Source of the DNA: Chryseobacterium indologenes
GTDB taxonomy: Bacteria > Bacteroidota > Bacteroidia > Flavobacteriales > Weeksellaceae
Assembly: GCA_001013295.1 (NCBI GenBank)
Contig: LAZY01000063.1
Span: forward strand, 1-52,302
Length of the DNA stretch: 52,302 bases
Direction: 5' to 3'
Shown: positions 26,552-35,499 of the stretch, one piece after another
How positions within the stretch are numbered: the stretch's first letter is position 1
Layout of the letters: each line of letters opens with the position of its first letter
Program-made: the position numbers and the translations under genes
Notes under the pieces: model-generated
What the model was told of the DNA's origin: nothing
The model's database searches: none
What the model saw: only the letters and a program-made list of their open reading frames with translations

Positions 26552-26561
26552 TTGAAAGACT

Positions 26562-28010
26562 ATGAAAAAAATTATAATGTCAACAATCGCAGTATCTGCA
26601 GTTTTTTTTACTCTAACCAGCTGTAAAACAGATTTTGATACTGACGTAAAAGATATTCCGGTAACGAAAGGAGAAGCAGACTTTTCAAGATATATTTCAA
26701 TGGGTAATTCATTGACGGCAGGCTATAGAGACGGAGCTCTTTACAGCAGCGGACAAAGTGAATCTTATCCTAGTATGATTGCCGGACAAATGCAATTAGC
26801 AGGTGGCGGAGCTTTCAAACAGCCAATGATGCCTAATGATGTAGGTGGATTTATCGGAATACCTGGTTTTTCCGGAAAACTGACTCTTCAGATGGTTAAC
26901 GGATCTCCAACTCCTGTAGAAAGTGCACCAGCTGCAGCACTGGACATTATCGCCGCAGGCGGACCATATCAAAATATGGGAGTTCCGGGAGCAAGAGTAG
27001 CGCATTTACTAGCTGATGGATATGGAAATCCTGCAGGATTGAATCCTGCGGCTCCTACTGCAAACCCATATTTTGTAAGATTTGCATCATCTGCAACGAC
27101 TTCCGTAGTAAAAGATGCGTTGAAGCAGGATCCTACCTTTATTTCTTTATGGATTGGAAATAATGATGTTCTATTATATGCGACTTCCGGAGGAGCAGAT
27201 CCAAATGCACCTATCACTCCGGTAGACGGAGCTGTCGGAGTTGGGTTTACTAATACCTATGCTTATTTGGTAGATCAGTTATTCCCGGCAGGAACAAAAA
27301 GAAAAGGAATTATTGCCAATATTCCGACAGTTACCAATGTACCTTACTTTACAAGAGTACCTGCGATGCCGCTTACAGGGCTAACGGATGCTCAGGTGAC
27401 ACAGTTGAATGGAGGATACGCTCAATATAACGCAGGATTGCTTCAGGCTAAAACATTGGGTGCAATCAATGATGCAGAATATCAGAAAAGACTTATCAAG
27501 TTTACTGCTGGAGCTGTAGCGAATGGGGCTGTGATTGTAGATAAGGATCTTGCAACAGTTCCTGGTCTTCCAAAATACAGACAGACAACAAGCAAAGATC
27601 TTATTCTCTTACCGGCGAGCAAAGTCCTTACTCCACAAGCAGGAGGAGGAACTTCAGTTCCTTTAGATGATAAATATGTATTGACTGAAGCGGAAACTGC
27701 AAAAGTATTGGCAGCAACTACTTCTTATAATGCCGCTATTAAAAAAGCAGCTACAGATAAAAATCTTGCATTTGTAGATATGGATGCCAAGATGAAGGAA
27801 TTAAATTCTCAATCCGGAATTCTCTGGGATGGGGTGAAGTATACTGCTGCATTCGTTACCGGAGGTGCTTTCTCACTTGATGGAGTACACCTTACAGGTA
27901 GAGGATATGGTATTGTAGCCAATGAATTTATTAAGACAATAAATGCCAGATATGGATCTACATTACCACAGGTAAATCCTAATAAATATTCAGGAGTTAC
28001 CTTCCCATAA
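26562..28010 (+). CDS. SGNH/GDSL-type hydrolase lipoprotein
   Basis: A 482-residue lipoprotein (lipobox TLTSC, Cys21). The SGNH blocks are visible: block I MGNSLTAGYRDG, with the usual GDS written GNS, block III LWIGNNDVL, and block V DGVHLTGRGYGIVANEF supplying the Asp-His pair. Such enzymes hydrolyse esters or acetyl groups on lipids or glycans. It is separated from the FadL-type porin gene by only ten bases and followed by a terminator, so they form one unit. A pairing of this kind is common in Bacteroidota; the substrate is not known. Confidence 0.88.
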   Translation: MKKIIMSTIAVSAVFFTLTSCKTDFDTDVKDIPVTKGEADFSRYISMGNSLTAGYRDGALYSSGQSESYPSMIAGQMQLAGGGAFKQPMMPNDVGGFIGIPGFSGKLTLQMVNGSPTPVESAPAAALDIIAAGGPYQNMGVPGARVAHLLADGYGNPAGLNPAAPTANPYFVRFASSATTSVVKDALKQDPTFISLWIGNNDVLLYATSGGADPNAPITPVDGAVGVGFTNTYAYLVDQLFPAGTKRKGIIANIPTVTNVPYFTRVPAMPLTGLTDAQVTQLNGGYAQYNAGLLQAKTLGAINDAEYQKRLIKFTAGAVANGAVIVDKDLATVPGLPKYRQTTSKDLILLPASKVLTPQAGGGTSVPLDDKYVLTEAETAKVLAATTSYNAAIKKAATDKNLAFVDMDAKMKELNSQSGILWDGVKYTAAFVTGGAFSLDGVHLTGRGYGIVANEFIKTINARYGSTLPQVNPNKYSGVTFP

Positions 28011-28033
28011 TAATTGATAAAATAAAAACTTAG

Positions 28034-28066
28034 AAACCACAGGAGTAATTCTTGTGGTTTTTTTTT
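28034..28066 (+). terminator. terminator of the porin-hydrolase unit
   Basis: AAACCACA and TGTGGTTT form the outer stem, with G-C and G.T pairs continuing inward, followed by a T run. Confidence 0.8.
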
Positions 28067-28073
28067 AAATTTG
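28066..28073 (+). promoter_or_regulatory. -7 box (TAAATTTG) for prs
   Basis: TAAATTTGC begins at the last T of the preceding terminator, 22 bases before the prs ATG. Confidence 0.6.
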
Positions 28074-28095
28074 CAAAATCTTTTAAAAAGTAAAA

Positions 28096-29034
28096 ATGGC
28101 CGATCAGTTAAGTTATCTATTTTGTACAAGAACCAGCAGGGACTTGGCAGAGAAAATTGCCCAGAGTTATGGGAAAGAATTAGGAAAAATCAACTTTCAG
28201 GAGTTCAGCGACGGGGAATTTGAGCCTGTATTGGACGAATCTGTAAGAGGAGGAAGAGTTTTCCTAATCGGATCTACATTCCCTCCTGCAGACAATCTTT
28301 TAGAGCTTCTTCTAATGATTGATGCAGCGAAAAGAGCTTCTGCAAAGAGCATTACCGTTGTAATTCCTTACTTCGGACTTGCCAGACAGGACAGAAAAGA
28401 CAAACCAAGAGCGCCGATCGGTGCTAAGTTAGTTGCTAACCTTCTTACAGCAGCGGGAGCAACAAGAGTGATGACAATGGATCTTCACGCAGATCAGATT
28501 CAGGGGTTCTTCGAAATTCCGGTAGATCACCTTTATGCGTCTACGATCTTTGTGGATTATATCAAATCTTTAAATCTTGACAACCTTACCATTGCTTCTC
28601 CTGATATGGGAGGTGCAAAAAGAGCGAAAAACTATGCAGGACACCTTGGGGCAGAAGTAGTAATTGCTTATAAGGAAAGAAAAAAAGCAAACGTTGTAGA
28701 AGAAATGTTCCTTATCGGTGATGTTACCGGTAAAAACGTAATCCTTATCGATGATATGATTGATACTGCAGGAACACTTTGTAAAGCTGCAGACATCCTG
28801 ATTGAAAAGGGAGCAAAAACAGTAAGAGCAATGGCTACTCACGGAGTGCTTTCGGGAAAGGCTTACGAGAATATTGAGAACTCAAAAATTCTGGAAGTTA
28901 TTGTAACTGACTCAATTCCTGTTAAAAATAATTTGTCATCTAAAATAAAAGTACTATCTTGCGCCCCGTTATTTGCGGACGTTATGACGATGGTTCATGA
29001 GCACAAATCAATCAGTAGCAAATTTGTTATTTAA
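28096..29034 (+). CDS. prs: ribose-phosphate pyrophosphokinase
   Basis: Makes PRPP from ribose 5-phosphate and ATP for purine, pyrimidine, NAD, His and Trp synthesis; it also feeds the apt salvage enzyme encoded at 1.6-2.1 kb. The 312 residues match the family. Motifs: FSDGEFEPVLDESVRGGRV near 36-54, MDLHADQIQGFFEIPVDHLY at about 128-147 and the PRPP loop VILIDDMIDTAGT at about 215-227. rplY follows 55 bases downstream, probably in the same transcript. Confidence 0.97.
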   Translation: MADQLSYLFCTRTSRDLAEKIAQSYGKELGKINFQEFSDGEFEPVLDESVRGGRVFLIGSTFPPADNLLELLLMIDAAKRASAKSITVVIPYFGLARQDRKDKPRAPIGAKLVANLLTAAGATRVMTMDLHADQIQGFFEIPVDHLYASTIFVDYIKSLNLDNLTIASPDMGGAKRAKNYAGHLGAEVVIAYKERKKANVVEEMFLIGDVTGKNVILIDDMIDTAGTLCKAADILIEKGAKTVRAMATHGVLSGKAYENIENSKILEVIVTDSIPVKNNLSSKIKVLSCAPLFADVMTMVHEHKSISSKFVI

Positions 29035-29089
29035 TTGATTTTAAATAGTTTGCAAATCAAATTAAGAACAATTTTTTAAATTTTTATAA

Positions 29090-29743
29090 ATGAAATCTAT
29101 TACAATTCAAGGTACAAAAAGAGAAAGCGTGGGCAAAAAGTCTACAAAAGCTTTACGTGATGCTGAATTAGTTCCTTGTGTTGTTTATGGAGGTGAAGCA
29201 CCTTTAAACTTCTCTGCTGAAGAGAGAGCTTTCAAAGGACTAGTTTACACTCCTGAAGCACACACGGTATCTATTGAAGTTGACGGAAAAACAATTCCAG
29301 CTGTTCTTCAGGATATTCAGTTCCACCCAATTACTGACAAAATTCTTCACGTTGACTTCTACCAATTATCTGACGATAAGCCAGTAGTTATGGAAGTTCC
29401 TGTAAGAATTACTGGACGTTCTAAAGGTGTTGTTGCTGGTGGTGTTTTACGTCAGTCTTTCAGAAAATTGAAAGTAAAAGCTATCCCTGCTAACTTGCCA
29501 GATGAGATCGTTGTTGATGTTACTCCATTAAGAATTGGTAACAAACTTTATGTAGGAGGTATCAAAACTGAAGGGTATTCTTTCATGCACCCGGACAACG
29601 CAGTAGTAGTTGCTGTTAAGATGTCTAGAAATGCAATGAAAGGTGGTGCTGCAGCAATGGATGATGAAGATGAAGAAGAAGCAGAAGAAGTTGCAACTCA
29701 ATCTCCTGATGTTCCAACAACAGAAGAAAAATCTGCAGAATAA
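29090..29743 (+). CDS. rplY: 50S ribosomal protein L25 (CTC form)
   Basis: A 217-residue large-subunit protein that binds 5S rRNA. The N-terminal L25 domain begins SITIQGTKRESVGKKSTKAL and is joined to the longer C-terminal TL5/CTC domain (from about 95), ending in an acidic tail (DDEDEEEAEEV). The long form is normal for Bacteroidota. It follows prs closely, an order seen in many genomes, and ends before a strong terminator. Confidence 0.96.
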   Translation: MKSITIQGTKRESVGKKSTKALRDAELVPCVVYGGEAPLNFSAEERAFKGLVYTPEAHTVSIEVDGKTIPAVLQDIQFHPITDKILHVDFYQLSDDKPVVMEVPVRITGRSKGVVAGGVLRQSFRKLKVKAIPANLPDEIVVDVTPLRIGNKLYVGGIKTEGYSFMHPDNAVVVAVKMSRNAMKGGAAAMDDEDEEEAEEVATQSPDVPTTEEKSAE

Positions 29744-29767
29744 GCATTGCTTATTTGAACAATATAG

Positions 29768-29796
29768 AACCCGTCATTTTTTGACGGGTTTTTTAT
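29768..29796 (+). terminator. terminator of prs-rplY
   Basis: AACCCGTCA and TGACGGGTT form a perfect 9-bp stem around a five-T loop, followed by TTTTTATTT. Confidence 0.9.
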
Positions 29797-29894
29797 TTGC
29801 TTTATTGGCTTTCGTCACCTTACACTATTGAATATTTCTATCAACTGACAAGCATCAGTGTGACCCCGGATGCTCCCTTTCGGAAAAAAAGCCG

Positions 29895-29902
29895 TAAATT
29901 TG
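29895..29902 (+). promoter_or_regulatory. -7 box (TAAATTTG) for sufS
   Basis: TAAATTTG lies 42 bases before the sufS ATG, giving a leader of about 35 bases. Confidence 0.55.
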
Positions 29903-29944
29903 AAGAGTTCTAAATAAGAACAGTTTAATTTAAAAAATAAATAA

Positions 29945-31165
29945 ATGTTTGACATTCAGGAAATAAGAAGCCAGTTTTCTATATTGGACAGAGAAGTGAA
30001 TGGTAAGCCTTTGGTTTACCTAGATAATGCAGCTACATCTCAAAAGCCAAATTCGGTTTTAGACGTCTGTCACGCATATTATACAGAACTTAATGCTAAT
30101 GTTCACAGAGGAATTCATACTTTGAGCCAGTTGGCAACTGAAGAAATGGAACTTTCGAGAAGAAAGATCCAGAAATTCATTAATGCTGAACATGATTTTG
30201 AGGTTATTTTTACAAAAGGAACAACAGAAGGACTAAACCTTATCGCTTATATTTTGACACAGAAGCTGCAAAAAGATGATGAAATCATTATTTCATACCT
30301 TGAGCACCATTCCAATATTGTTCCCTGGCAGATGCTTTGCGAAAGAACAGGAGCAAAACTTCGTGTAATTCCTATTGACGAAAACGGGATTTTGCAGTTG
30401 GATTATCTTGATCAGTTTTTGAGTGAAAAAACGAAGGTTGTTTCTGTGAACCAGGTTTCCAATGCATTGGGAATTGTGAATCCTATTGAGGAGATCATTG
30501 CAAAAACCAGAAAAAATTCCGATGCTTATATTGTGATTGATGGGGCCCAGTCTGCACCTCACTTCAATATTGATGTTCAGAAGATGGATTGTGATTTCTT
30601 TGTATTCTCCGGTCATAAGATGTATGCACCCATGGGAACCGGTATTTTATATGGAAAACAAGGGATCCTGGAAGCTTTACCACCATTTCATGGGGGAGGA
30701 GAGATGATTGCTACGTGTTCTTTTGAGGGAACTACCTATGCGGGGCTTCCGTTTAAATATGAAGCAGGAACACCAAATGTAGGCGGGAATATTGCTTTAG
30801 GGGCTGCGGTTGACTTTATGAACAGAGTAGGGCATGAAAATATTCAGAGTCATGAAAATGCTTTATTGCAATACGCTCAAAAACAGCTTTTAGAGATAGA
30901 AGGTCTTAAAGTGTACGGTGAAAAAGCTCATAGAACTGGGGTTGTTTCCTTCAACCTGGAAGGAGTGGGGATTGCCTCTGATGTAGGAATGATCCTTGAT
31001 AAAATGGGGATCGCTGTAAGAACGGGACACCATTGTACACAGCCTATTATGAACTTCTTTAATATTGCCGGAACAGTGAGAGCGAGTTTTGCGGTTTATA
31101 ATACTTTTGAAGAGATTGATCTTCTTGTGGAAGGAGTGAAAAAAGCACAGCGAATGTTGAGCTAA
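29945..31165 (+). CDS. sufS: cysteine desulfurase SufS
   Basis: A 406-residue PLP enzyme that removes sulfur from cysteine for Fe-S cluster assembly. The PLP lysine sits in FVFSGHKMYAPMGTGILYG and the persulfide cysteine in VRTGHHCTQPIM, the group II (SufS) context; the N-terminus LVYLDNAATSQKP is typical. It is cytoplasmic. No sufBCD or sufE gene is adjacent within the window: downstream is a bidirectional terminator and then a minus-strand peptide gene, so here it is a single-gene unit or the end of a cluster split elsewhere. Confidence 0.95.
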   Translation: MFDIQEIRSQFSILDREVNGKPLVYLDNAATSQKPNSVLDVCHAYYTELNANVHRGIHTLSQLATEEMELSRRKIQKFINAEHDFEVIFTKGTTEGLNLIAYILTQKLQKDDEIIISYLEHHSNIVPWQMLCERTGAKLRVIPIDENGILQLDYLDQFLSEKTKVVSVNQVSNALGIVNPIEEIIAKTRKNSDAYIVIDGAQSAPHFNIDVQKMDCDFFVFSGHKMYAPMGTGILYGKQGILEALPPFHGGGEMIATCSFEGTTYAGLPFKYEAGTPNVGGNIALGAAVDFMNRVGHENIQSHENALLQYAQKQLLEIEGLKVYGEKAHRTGVVSFNLEGVGIASDVGMILDKMGIAVRTGHHCTQPIMNFFNIAGTVRASFAVYNTFEEIDLLVEGVKKAQRMLS

Positions 31166-31195
31166 TCAATGGTTATATTCTTTACTATATAAATT

Positions 31196-31223
31196 AAAAA
31201 GCAGCTGTATAAGCTGCTTTTTT
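31196..31223. terminator. bidirectional terminator between sufS and the double-glycine peptide gene
   Basis: AAAAAGCAGCT and AGCTGCTTTTT pair around GTATA, with A and T tracts on both flanks. The peptide gene's stop lies three bases away on the other side. Confidence 0.85.
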
Positions 31224-31225
31224 CA

Positions 31226-31348
31226 TTAATCAGGTTCACAGGTACAGCGTCCGTTGATAATCACCTGATGATATCCGTCAGCGCATGCAAGGCAGATCTC
31301 TCCTCCTGCCATGATGCTTTTCATTTTGTCTTTGTTTAGTTTTTTCAT
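31226..31348 (-). CDS. 40-residue double-glycine leader peptide (bacteriocin-like / RiPP precursor candidate)
   Basis: A short gene on the minus strand: MKKLNKDKMKSIMAGG, then a 24-residue core starting EICLACADGY and ending CTCEPD. The basic leader of the MKKLxKxxMKSIxxGG type ending in Gly-Gly at 15-16 is that of peptides cleaved and exported by C39-peptidase ABC transporters; many such small peptides, annotated bacteriocin-like, occur in Chryseobacterium. The core has four cysteines (19, 22, 35, 37). A -7 box lies 26 bases upstream and a terminator directly downstream, so it is a complete transcription unit. No modification enzyme, transporter or immunity gene is next to it. Function unknown. 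Confidence 0.75.
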   Translation of the reverse strand: MKKLNKDKMKSIMAGGEICLACADGYHQVIINGRCTCEPD

Positions 31349-31373
31349 AATGATGATATAAGGTGTTAATAAT

Positions 31374-31381
31374 CAAAGATA
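31374..31381 (-). promoter_or_regulatory. -7 box (TATCTTTG) for the double-glycine peptide gene
   Basis: TATCTTTG on the minus strand, 25 bases before the ATG and after the hem operon terminator, so the peptide gene is transcribed on its own. Confidence 0.55.
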
Positions 31382-31420
31382 AAAATAAATAAGCAGCGTG
31401 GATGAAGAATTAATGATATA

Positions 31421-31446
31421 AAAAAACCCTGTCAATAATAACAGGG
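31421..31446 (-). terminator. terminator of the hem operon
   Basis: CCCTGT and ACAGGG pair around an 8-base loop, followed on the minus strand by TTTTTT, 40 bases past the hemE stop. Confidence 0.8.
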
Positions 31447-31487
31447 CTTCTATACTATACAAAAGCTGTAAAGCTTTATTTTGATTT

Positions 31488-32519
31488 TTAAAGAGTAGGT
31501 TTCCAGTCTACAACGGCTCTGATGAATGCTTCAGCATTTTCTACAGGAACATTAGGTAAAATACCGTGTCCTAAGTTGGCGATGTATCTGTCTTTTCCGA
31601 AACGGTTGATCATTTCATTTACCATTTTCTTAATCGTTTCAGGTGTTGAATGAAGCCTTGCAGGATCAAAGTTTCCTTGCAGTGTCATTGTGTGGTTCGT
31701 CAGGGTTCTTGCGAATTCCGGCTTGATCGTCCAGTCTACACCAAGAGCAGAAGCTTTAGACATCGTCATATCTTCCAAAGCAAACCAGCATCCTTTACCA
31801 AATACCACAACATGAGTAAGTGGGCTCAGCGCTTCAACAATCTGGTTGATATACTGCCATGAGAACTCCTGATAATCCGTTGGTGAAAGCATTCCACCCC
31901 ATGAGTCGAAAACCTGTACTGCAGAAACTCCCTTTTCTACTTTTCTCTTCAGATAAGCGATTGTAGTATCGGTGATCTTCTGAAGTAATAAGTGAGCTGC
32001 TTCAGGCTGTTGGAAACAGAAAGATTTTGCAATATCAAAAGCCTTGCTCCCTTTCCCTTCTACACAGTAGCAAAGGATCGTCCAGGGAGAACCTGCAAAA
32101 CCGATCAATGGAATATCATTGTCTAATTTCTGAAGAGTAAGTTCGATAGCATCAAAAACGTAGCCTAAAGTCTCATTCACATCCGGAGTTTCAATATTCT
32201 GAACCTGTTCCATTGTTCTGATCGGAGTATCCAGCCACGGTCCAACAGATTCTTTCATTTTGAAGTCAATTCCCATTGCCTGAGGAACCACCAGAATATC
32301 CGAAAACAGAATCGCTGCATCCAGAGGAAATCTGCGGATAGGCTGTAGGGTAATCTCAGCAGCAAGCTCAGGGGTCTGACATCTTGTAAAGAAATCGTAT
32401 TTGTCTCTTAAGGCAATGAATTCCGGCAGATATCGTCCAGCCTGCCTCATCATCCAGACAGGAGGTCTTTCAACGGTCTCTCCGCGAAGTGCTTTTAAAT
32501 ATAGGTCGTTTTTAATCAT
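31488..32519 (-). CDS. hemE: uroporphyrinogen decarboxylase
   Basis: Converts uroporphyrinogen III to coproporphyrinogen III by removing four carboxyl groups, in the cytoplasm. The 343 residues carry the signature RPPVWMMRQAGRYLPEF at 18-34, IPLIGFAGSPWTILCY and the C-terminal NLGHGILPNVPVENAEAFI. It is the fourth gene of the hem unit and lies 48 bases after hemD. The product feeds haem supply for the cytochromes of the act complex. Confidence 0.97.
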   Translation of the reverse strand: MIKNDLYLKALRGETVERPPVWMMRQAGRYLPEFIALRDKYDFFTRCQTPELAAEITLQPIRRFPLDAAILFSDILVVPQAMGIDFKMKESVGPWLDTPIRTMEQVQNIETPDVNETLGYVFDAIELTLQKLDNDIPLIGFAGSPWTILCYCVEGKGSKAFDIAKSFCFQQPEAAHLLLQKITDTTIAYLKRKVEKGVSAVQVFDSWGGMLSPTDYQEFSWQYINQIVEALSPLTHVVVFGKGCWFALEDMTMSKASALGVDWTIKPEFARTLTNHTMTLQGNFDPARLHSTPETIKKMVNEMINRFGKDRYIANLGHGILPNVPVENAEAFIRAVVDWKPTL

Positions 32520-32567
32520 AATCTATTTAAACTAATATATGACCGCTCAGAGGCGGCAAAAGATATT

Positions 32568-33251
32568 CTAAATTGTACTTTCAATCTCTTTCCTGATCAG
32601 GTCAAAGATAGAAGTCAGCGTATTTTCCTCCGAAGTGAAAATCTTTTCCTGAGTATAATTTCTCAGTTCACCTGACGTGGTTTCTCCGATTGAAAAAAGC
32701 TTCATGCCTTCCAGAGAATTTCGCCTTGCAAAACTACGAACTCCGCTCGGACTAAAAAATACTGCAGCATGATATTTTTCAGGTATTAAAGGATTGATTT
32801 CCTCGGTATTATATATAGTAATCTTTTTATACTTGATGTTTTGCAGGGGAAGATCTTTGTCCAGAACATTAATGGCCAGATTACCGCAGAAATGAAGAAA
32901 CTGTTCGTGCTGGCAGTGCCCGATAATAAATCTGGAGAGGGTCTCTGCATTTTTCAAAACCTTGAATGTTCCAAAACCATTTCTCCTCAGCTCTCTCTTG
33001 GTCTTCTCACCTACACAGTAGATCTTATTATAATTTTTCGCCGTAAAATCCTCGTTAGGCTTAAATCGGTTTTTGAAAAATGAAGTGACTCCATTCACGC
33101 TGGTGAAGATCAGCGAATAATTTTTCAGCTCAAAAGGACTGATCATGATCGGTTTCGTCTTGATTACCTCAATACAGTCAACCAAAATATCCTCTCCTAA
33201 TTCTTTGGATATTATATTCTGGTCTATATTTTTGGTAAATAAGATTTTCAT
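32568..33251 (-). CDS. hemD: uroporphyrinogen-III synthase
   Basis: A 227-residue cytoplasmic enzyme that closes hydroxymethylbilane to uroporphyrinogen III with inversion of ring D. Sequence conservation in this family is low; the recognisable pieces are LIFTSVNGVTSFF at about 48-60, KIYCVGEKTKREL, HAAVFFSPSGVRSFARR and LFSIGETTSGEL. The call rests on these and on its place between hemC and hemE. Gaps are 48 bases to hemE and 61 to hemC. Confidence 0.9.
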   Translation of the reverse strand: MKILFTKNIDQNIISKELGEDILVDCIEVIKTKPIMISPFELKNYSLIFTSVNGVTSFFKNRFKPNEDFTAKNYNKIYCVGEKTKRELRRNGFGTFKVLKNAETLSRFIIGHCQHEQFLHFCGNLAINVLDKDLPLQNIKYKKITIYNTEEINPLIPEKYHAAVFFSPSGVRSFARRNSLEGMKLFSIGETTSGELRNYTQEKIFTSEENTLTSIFDLIRKEIESTI

Positions 33252-33312
33252 GTCTGTTGCATTAAGAAGATGAAAAAGCTGTTGAAAGGAATGTTAAGAT
33301 TCTAAAATAATC

Positions 33313-34221
33313 TTAGATCTGGCTTTTGATCTCAGCCATCAGTTCTTTTCCGCCGTTTTCAAGAACCACTTTTGCGAACTTTTCTCCGAAGTTTTCTGTT
33401 GAATTGTATTCGAAGTTTTCATCAACGGCAATACAGTTTTTACCATCCAGAGAACAAAGAGCAGCCTTGAAACGGATTTGGTCTCCGATGATTTCTGCAA
33501 AAGCTCCGATAGGTGCAGTACAACCGCCTTCCAAAGTACTTAAGAAGTTTCTCTCGATTTCTACACAGATCTGAGTTTTCTGATGATTGATCTGACGTAC
33601 AATTTCGTTGATCTCCGGTTTATCTGTATGTCCGGCAACGGAAATTACTCCCTGAGAAGGAGCGCAGATCATTAATGGAAGCATTTCGTAATCGATTTCC
33701 ATTTTCATCCTTTTGATTCCGGCTAATGATAAAATAGTCGCATCAAAATCTCCGTCCTCCAGTTTTTGAAGCCTGGTCTGGATATTTCCACGGATGTCTG
33801 AAAAATCGGTAGTAGGGTAATTTCTTAGCCAGAATGCCCTTCTTCTCAAACTGCTTGTTGCCAGTTTAAGCTCGTGGAATTCTTTATTTCTCGCAGATTC
33901 TTTTCTGATCAGAATATCCTGAGGATAATCTCTTTCCAGGTAAGCAATCATCTCAATGTTTTGAGGTAACTGCGTAGGAACATCTTTTAAAGAATGTACG
34001 GCGATGTCAATCTCATCATTCAATAGGGCAATGTCCAGGTCTCTTGTGAAAACCCCGGTGATTCCCAAAGAATATAATGGCTGATTCAGGTTCTTATCGC
34101 CAGAAGATACGATAGGAACAATTTCCGTTAAATAATTGTTGTTCTGAAGGTGCCTCGCAACCTCTCTAGCCTGCCAAAGTGCAAGTGCGGAATTTCTCGT
34201 TCCGATTCTAATGCTTTTCAT
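33313..34221 (-). CDS. hemC: hydroxymethylbilane synthase (porphobilinogen deaminase)
   Basis: Links four porphobilinogens to hydroxymethylbilane. From the ATG at 34221 the protein has 302 residues and begins MKSIRIGTRNSALALWQA, the family's standard start; an in-frame ATG at 34245 would add eight residues. The cofactor-attaching cysteine is in LEGGCTAPIGAFA, and HSLKDVPTQLP is also typical. The frame overlaps hemA by 14 bases, which suggests coupled translation. Confidence 0.96.
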   Translation of the reverse strand: MKSIRIGTRNSALALWQAREVARHLQNNNYLTEIVPIVSSGDKNLNQPLYSLGITGVFTRDLDIALLNDEIDIAVHSLKDVPTQLPQNIEMIAYLERDYPQDILIRKESARNKEFHELKLATSSLRRRAFWLRNYPTTDFSDIRGNIQTRLQKLEDGDFDATILSLAGIKRMKMEIDYEMLPLMICAPSQGVISVAGHTDKPEINEIVRQINHQKTQICVEIERNFLSTLEGGCTAPIGAFAEIIGDQIRFKAALCSLDGKNCIAVDENFEYNSTENFGEKFAKVVLENGGKELMAEIKSQI

Positions 34222-35482
34222 TGAATTCGTTGTTTGGTTGTTCAACTAATATTTCGTGCATTAATTTACTAATTTCTTCGGCTTTTAAAGGGTTATCGAT
34301 GATATATTTTGCAAAACGGTTGGTAATCTTCTGGATCATCTTGTCAGAAAGTTCCATATCCGTGATGTCTATATATTTATTCTTTTTATAAAAATTGTGC
34401 ATTTCGTTGCGTTCCATATTCTTTAAGACCGCTTTGAAATGATGAATATTGGGTGCGAGCTTTCTTTTTTTCTCCCATTCAATGAAATCTTTCATCAGTT
34501 CCTTAATGATTTTCTCCGCTTTCGGGATTTCTTTTTCCCGTTGCTGGATGGTTTCCTGAATCTGTTTTGAAAGCTCATCAACGTCAATCAGGGTAACATT
34601 TTCATTTTCGGTAACATTCTTTTCAACATTGTGCGGGATAGAAAGATCGATCACCAAGGTCTCTTTTCCGTTCGGGAAGTGAGACTGGTTGACAATAGGA
34701 TGCTTGGCACCTGTTGCCACAATCAGAATGTCTGTATTTTTTAATTCCTTGTCAAAATCAGAATAATCAACGTGAGGAATATTATATTTCTGGGAAATCT
34801 TTTCAGCCTTTTCCTGGGTTCTGTTGGCAATCTTAATTTTCGGCTGATAAACATGTTTTACCAGGTTTTCAACGGTATTCTGTCCAATTTCACCCACTCC
34901 TAAAAGAAGAATGTTCTTTTCAGTAATTTTCTTCTGGCTGTTTAAGATATAATGAACCGCTGCATAAGAAACGGAAGCGGCACCATTGGAAATACCGGTT
35001 TCATTTTTTATTCTTTTCGAAATCTGAATCGCCGCATTGATAGCTCTTTCCAGATAAGGATTAGAATTTTGTCGCTCTTTTTTAAAGCGGCTGTATGCTT
35101 TTTTGATTTGGCCGATGATCTCAAAATCCCCGATGATCTGGCTTTCCAGTCCAGCCGCTACTCTGAAAAGATGAATCAAAGCTTCCTCTTTGGTAAGAAT
35201 ATTGGCAAACTGAAGAAAATCCGTCAGATTGACTCCGATGGTTTTGCAGTATTCTTCAGCAACTAAAAGATAATTGGGTGAGGTGGTATAAATCTCGGTC
35301 CTGTTACAGGTGGAGACCACGAATGCATCCCCAAGATCTTCCTGATGGACACGGGAAACAAAGTTTTTGATGTTTTCATCAAAAAATGCAAATTTTCCTC
35401 TCGTTTCTACATCAGCTTTTTCGTAGCTTATGGAAAGCACGGCAAAATTTGATGTTTGATGGATGTTGGAATACTGTAACAT
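34208..35482 (-). CDS. hemA: glutamyl-tRNA reductase
   Basis: First committed step of C5-pathway haem synthesis: reduces glutamyl-tRNA to glutamate 1-semialdehyde with NADPH. The 424 residues from the ATG at 35482 include the catalytic cysteine in VSTCNRTEIY and the nucleotide-binding LLGVGEIGQNTVENL. A TTG four codons upstream is rejected because it overlaps the promoter box at 35492-35499. The domain order, catalytic then NADPH-binding then a long dimerisation helix (about 310-424), is normal. It leads the hemA-hemC-hemD-hemE unit; hemL and hemB are not in the window. Confidence 0.96.
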   Translation of the reverse strand: MLQYSNIHQTSNFAVLSISYEKADVETRGKFAFFDENIKNFVSRVHQEDLGDAFVVSTCNRTEIYTTSPNYLLVAEEYCKTIGVNLTDFLQFANILTKEEALIHLFRVAAGLESQIIGDFEIIGQIKKAYSRFKKERQNSNPYLERAINAAIQISKRIKNETGISNGAASVSYAAVHYILNSQKKITEKNILLLGVGEIGQNTVENLVKHVYQPKIKIANRTQEKAEKISQKYNIPHVDYSDFDKELKNTDILIVATGAKHPIVNQSHFPNGKETLVIDLSIPHNVEKNVTENENVTLIDVDELSKQIQETIQQREKEIPKAEKIIKELMKDFIEWEKKRKLAPNIHHFKAVLKNMERNEMHNFYKKNKYIDITDMELSDKMIQKITNRFAKYIIDNPLKAEEISKLMHEILVEQPNNEFNEKH

Positions 35483-35491
35483 AAGCAGTCG

Positions 35492-35499
35492 CAAATTTA
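35492..35499 (-). promoter_or_regulatory. -7 box (TAAATTTG) for the hem operon
   Basis: TAAATTTGC on the minus strand, nine bases before the hemA ATG, leaving almost no leader. Confidence 0.6.
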
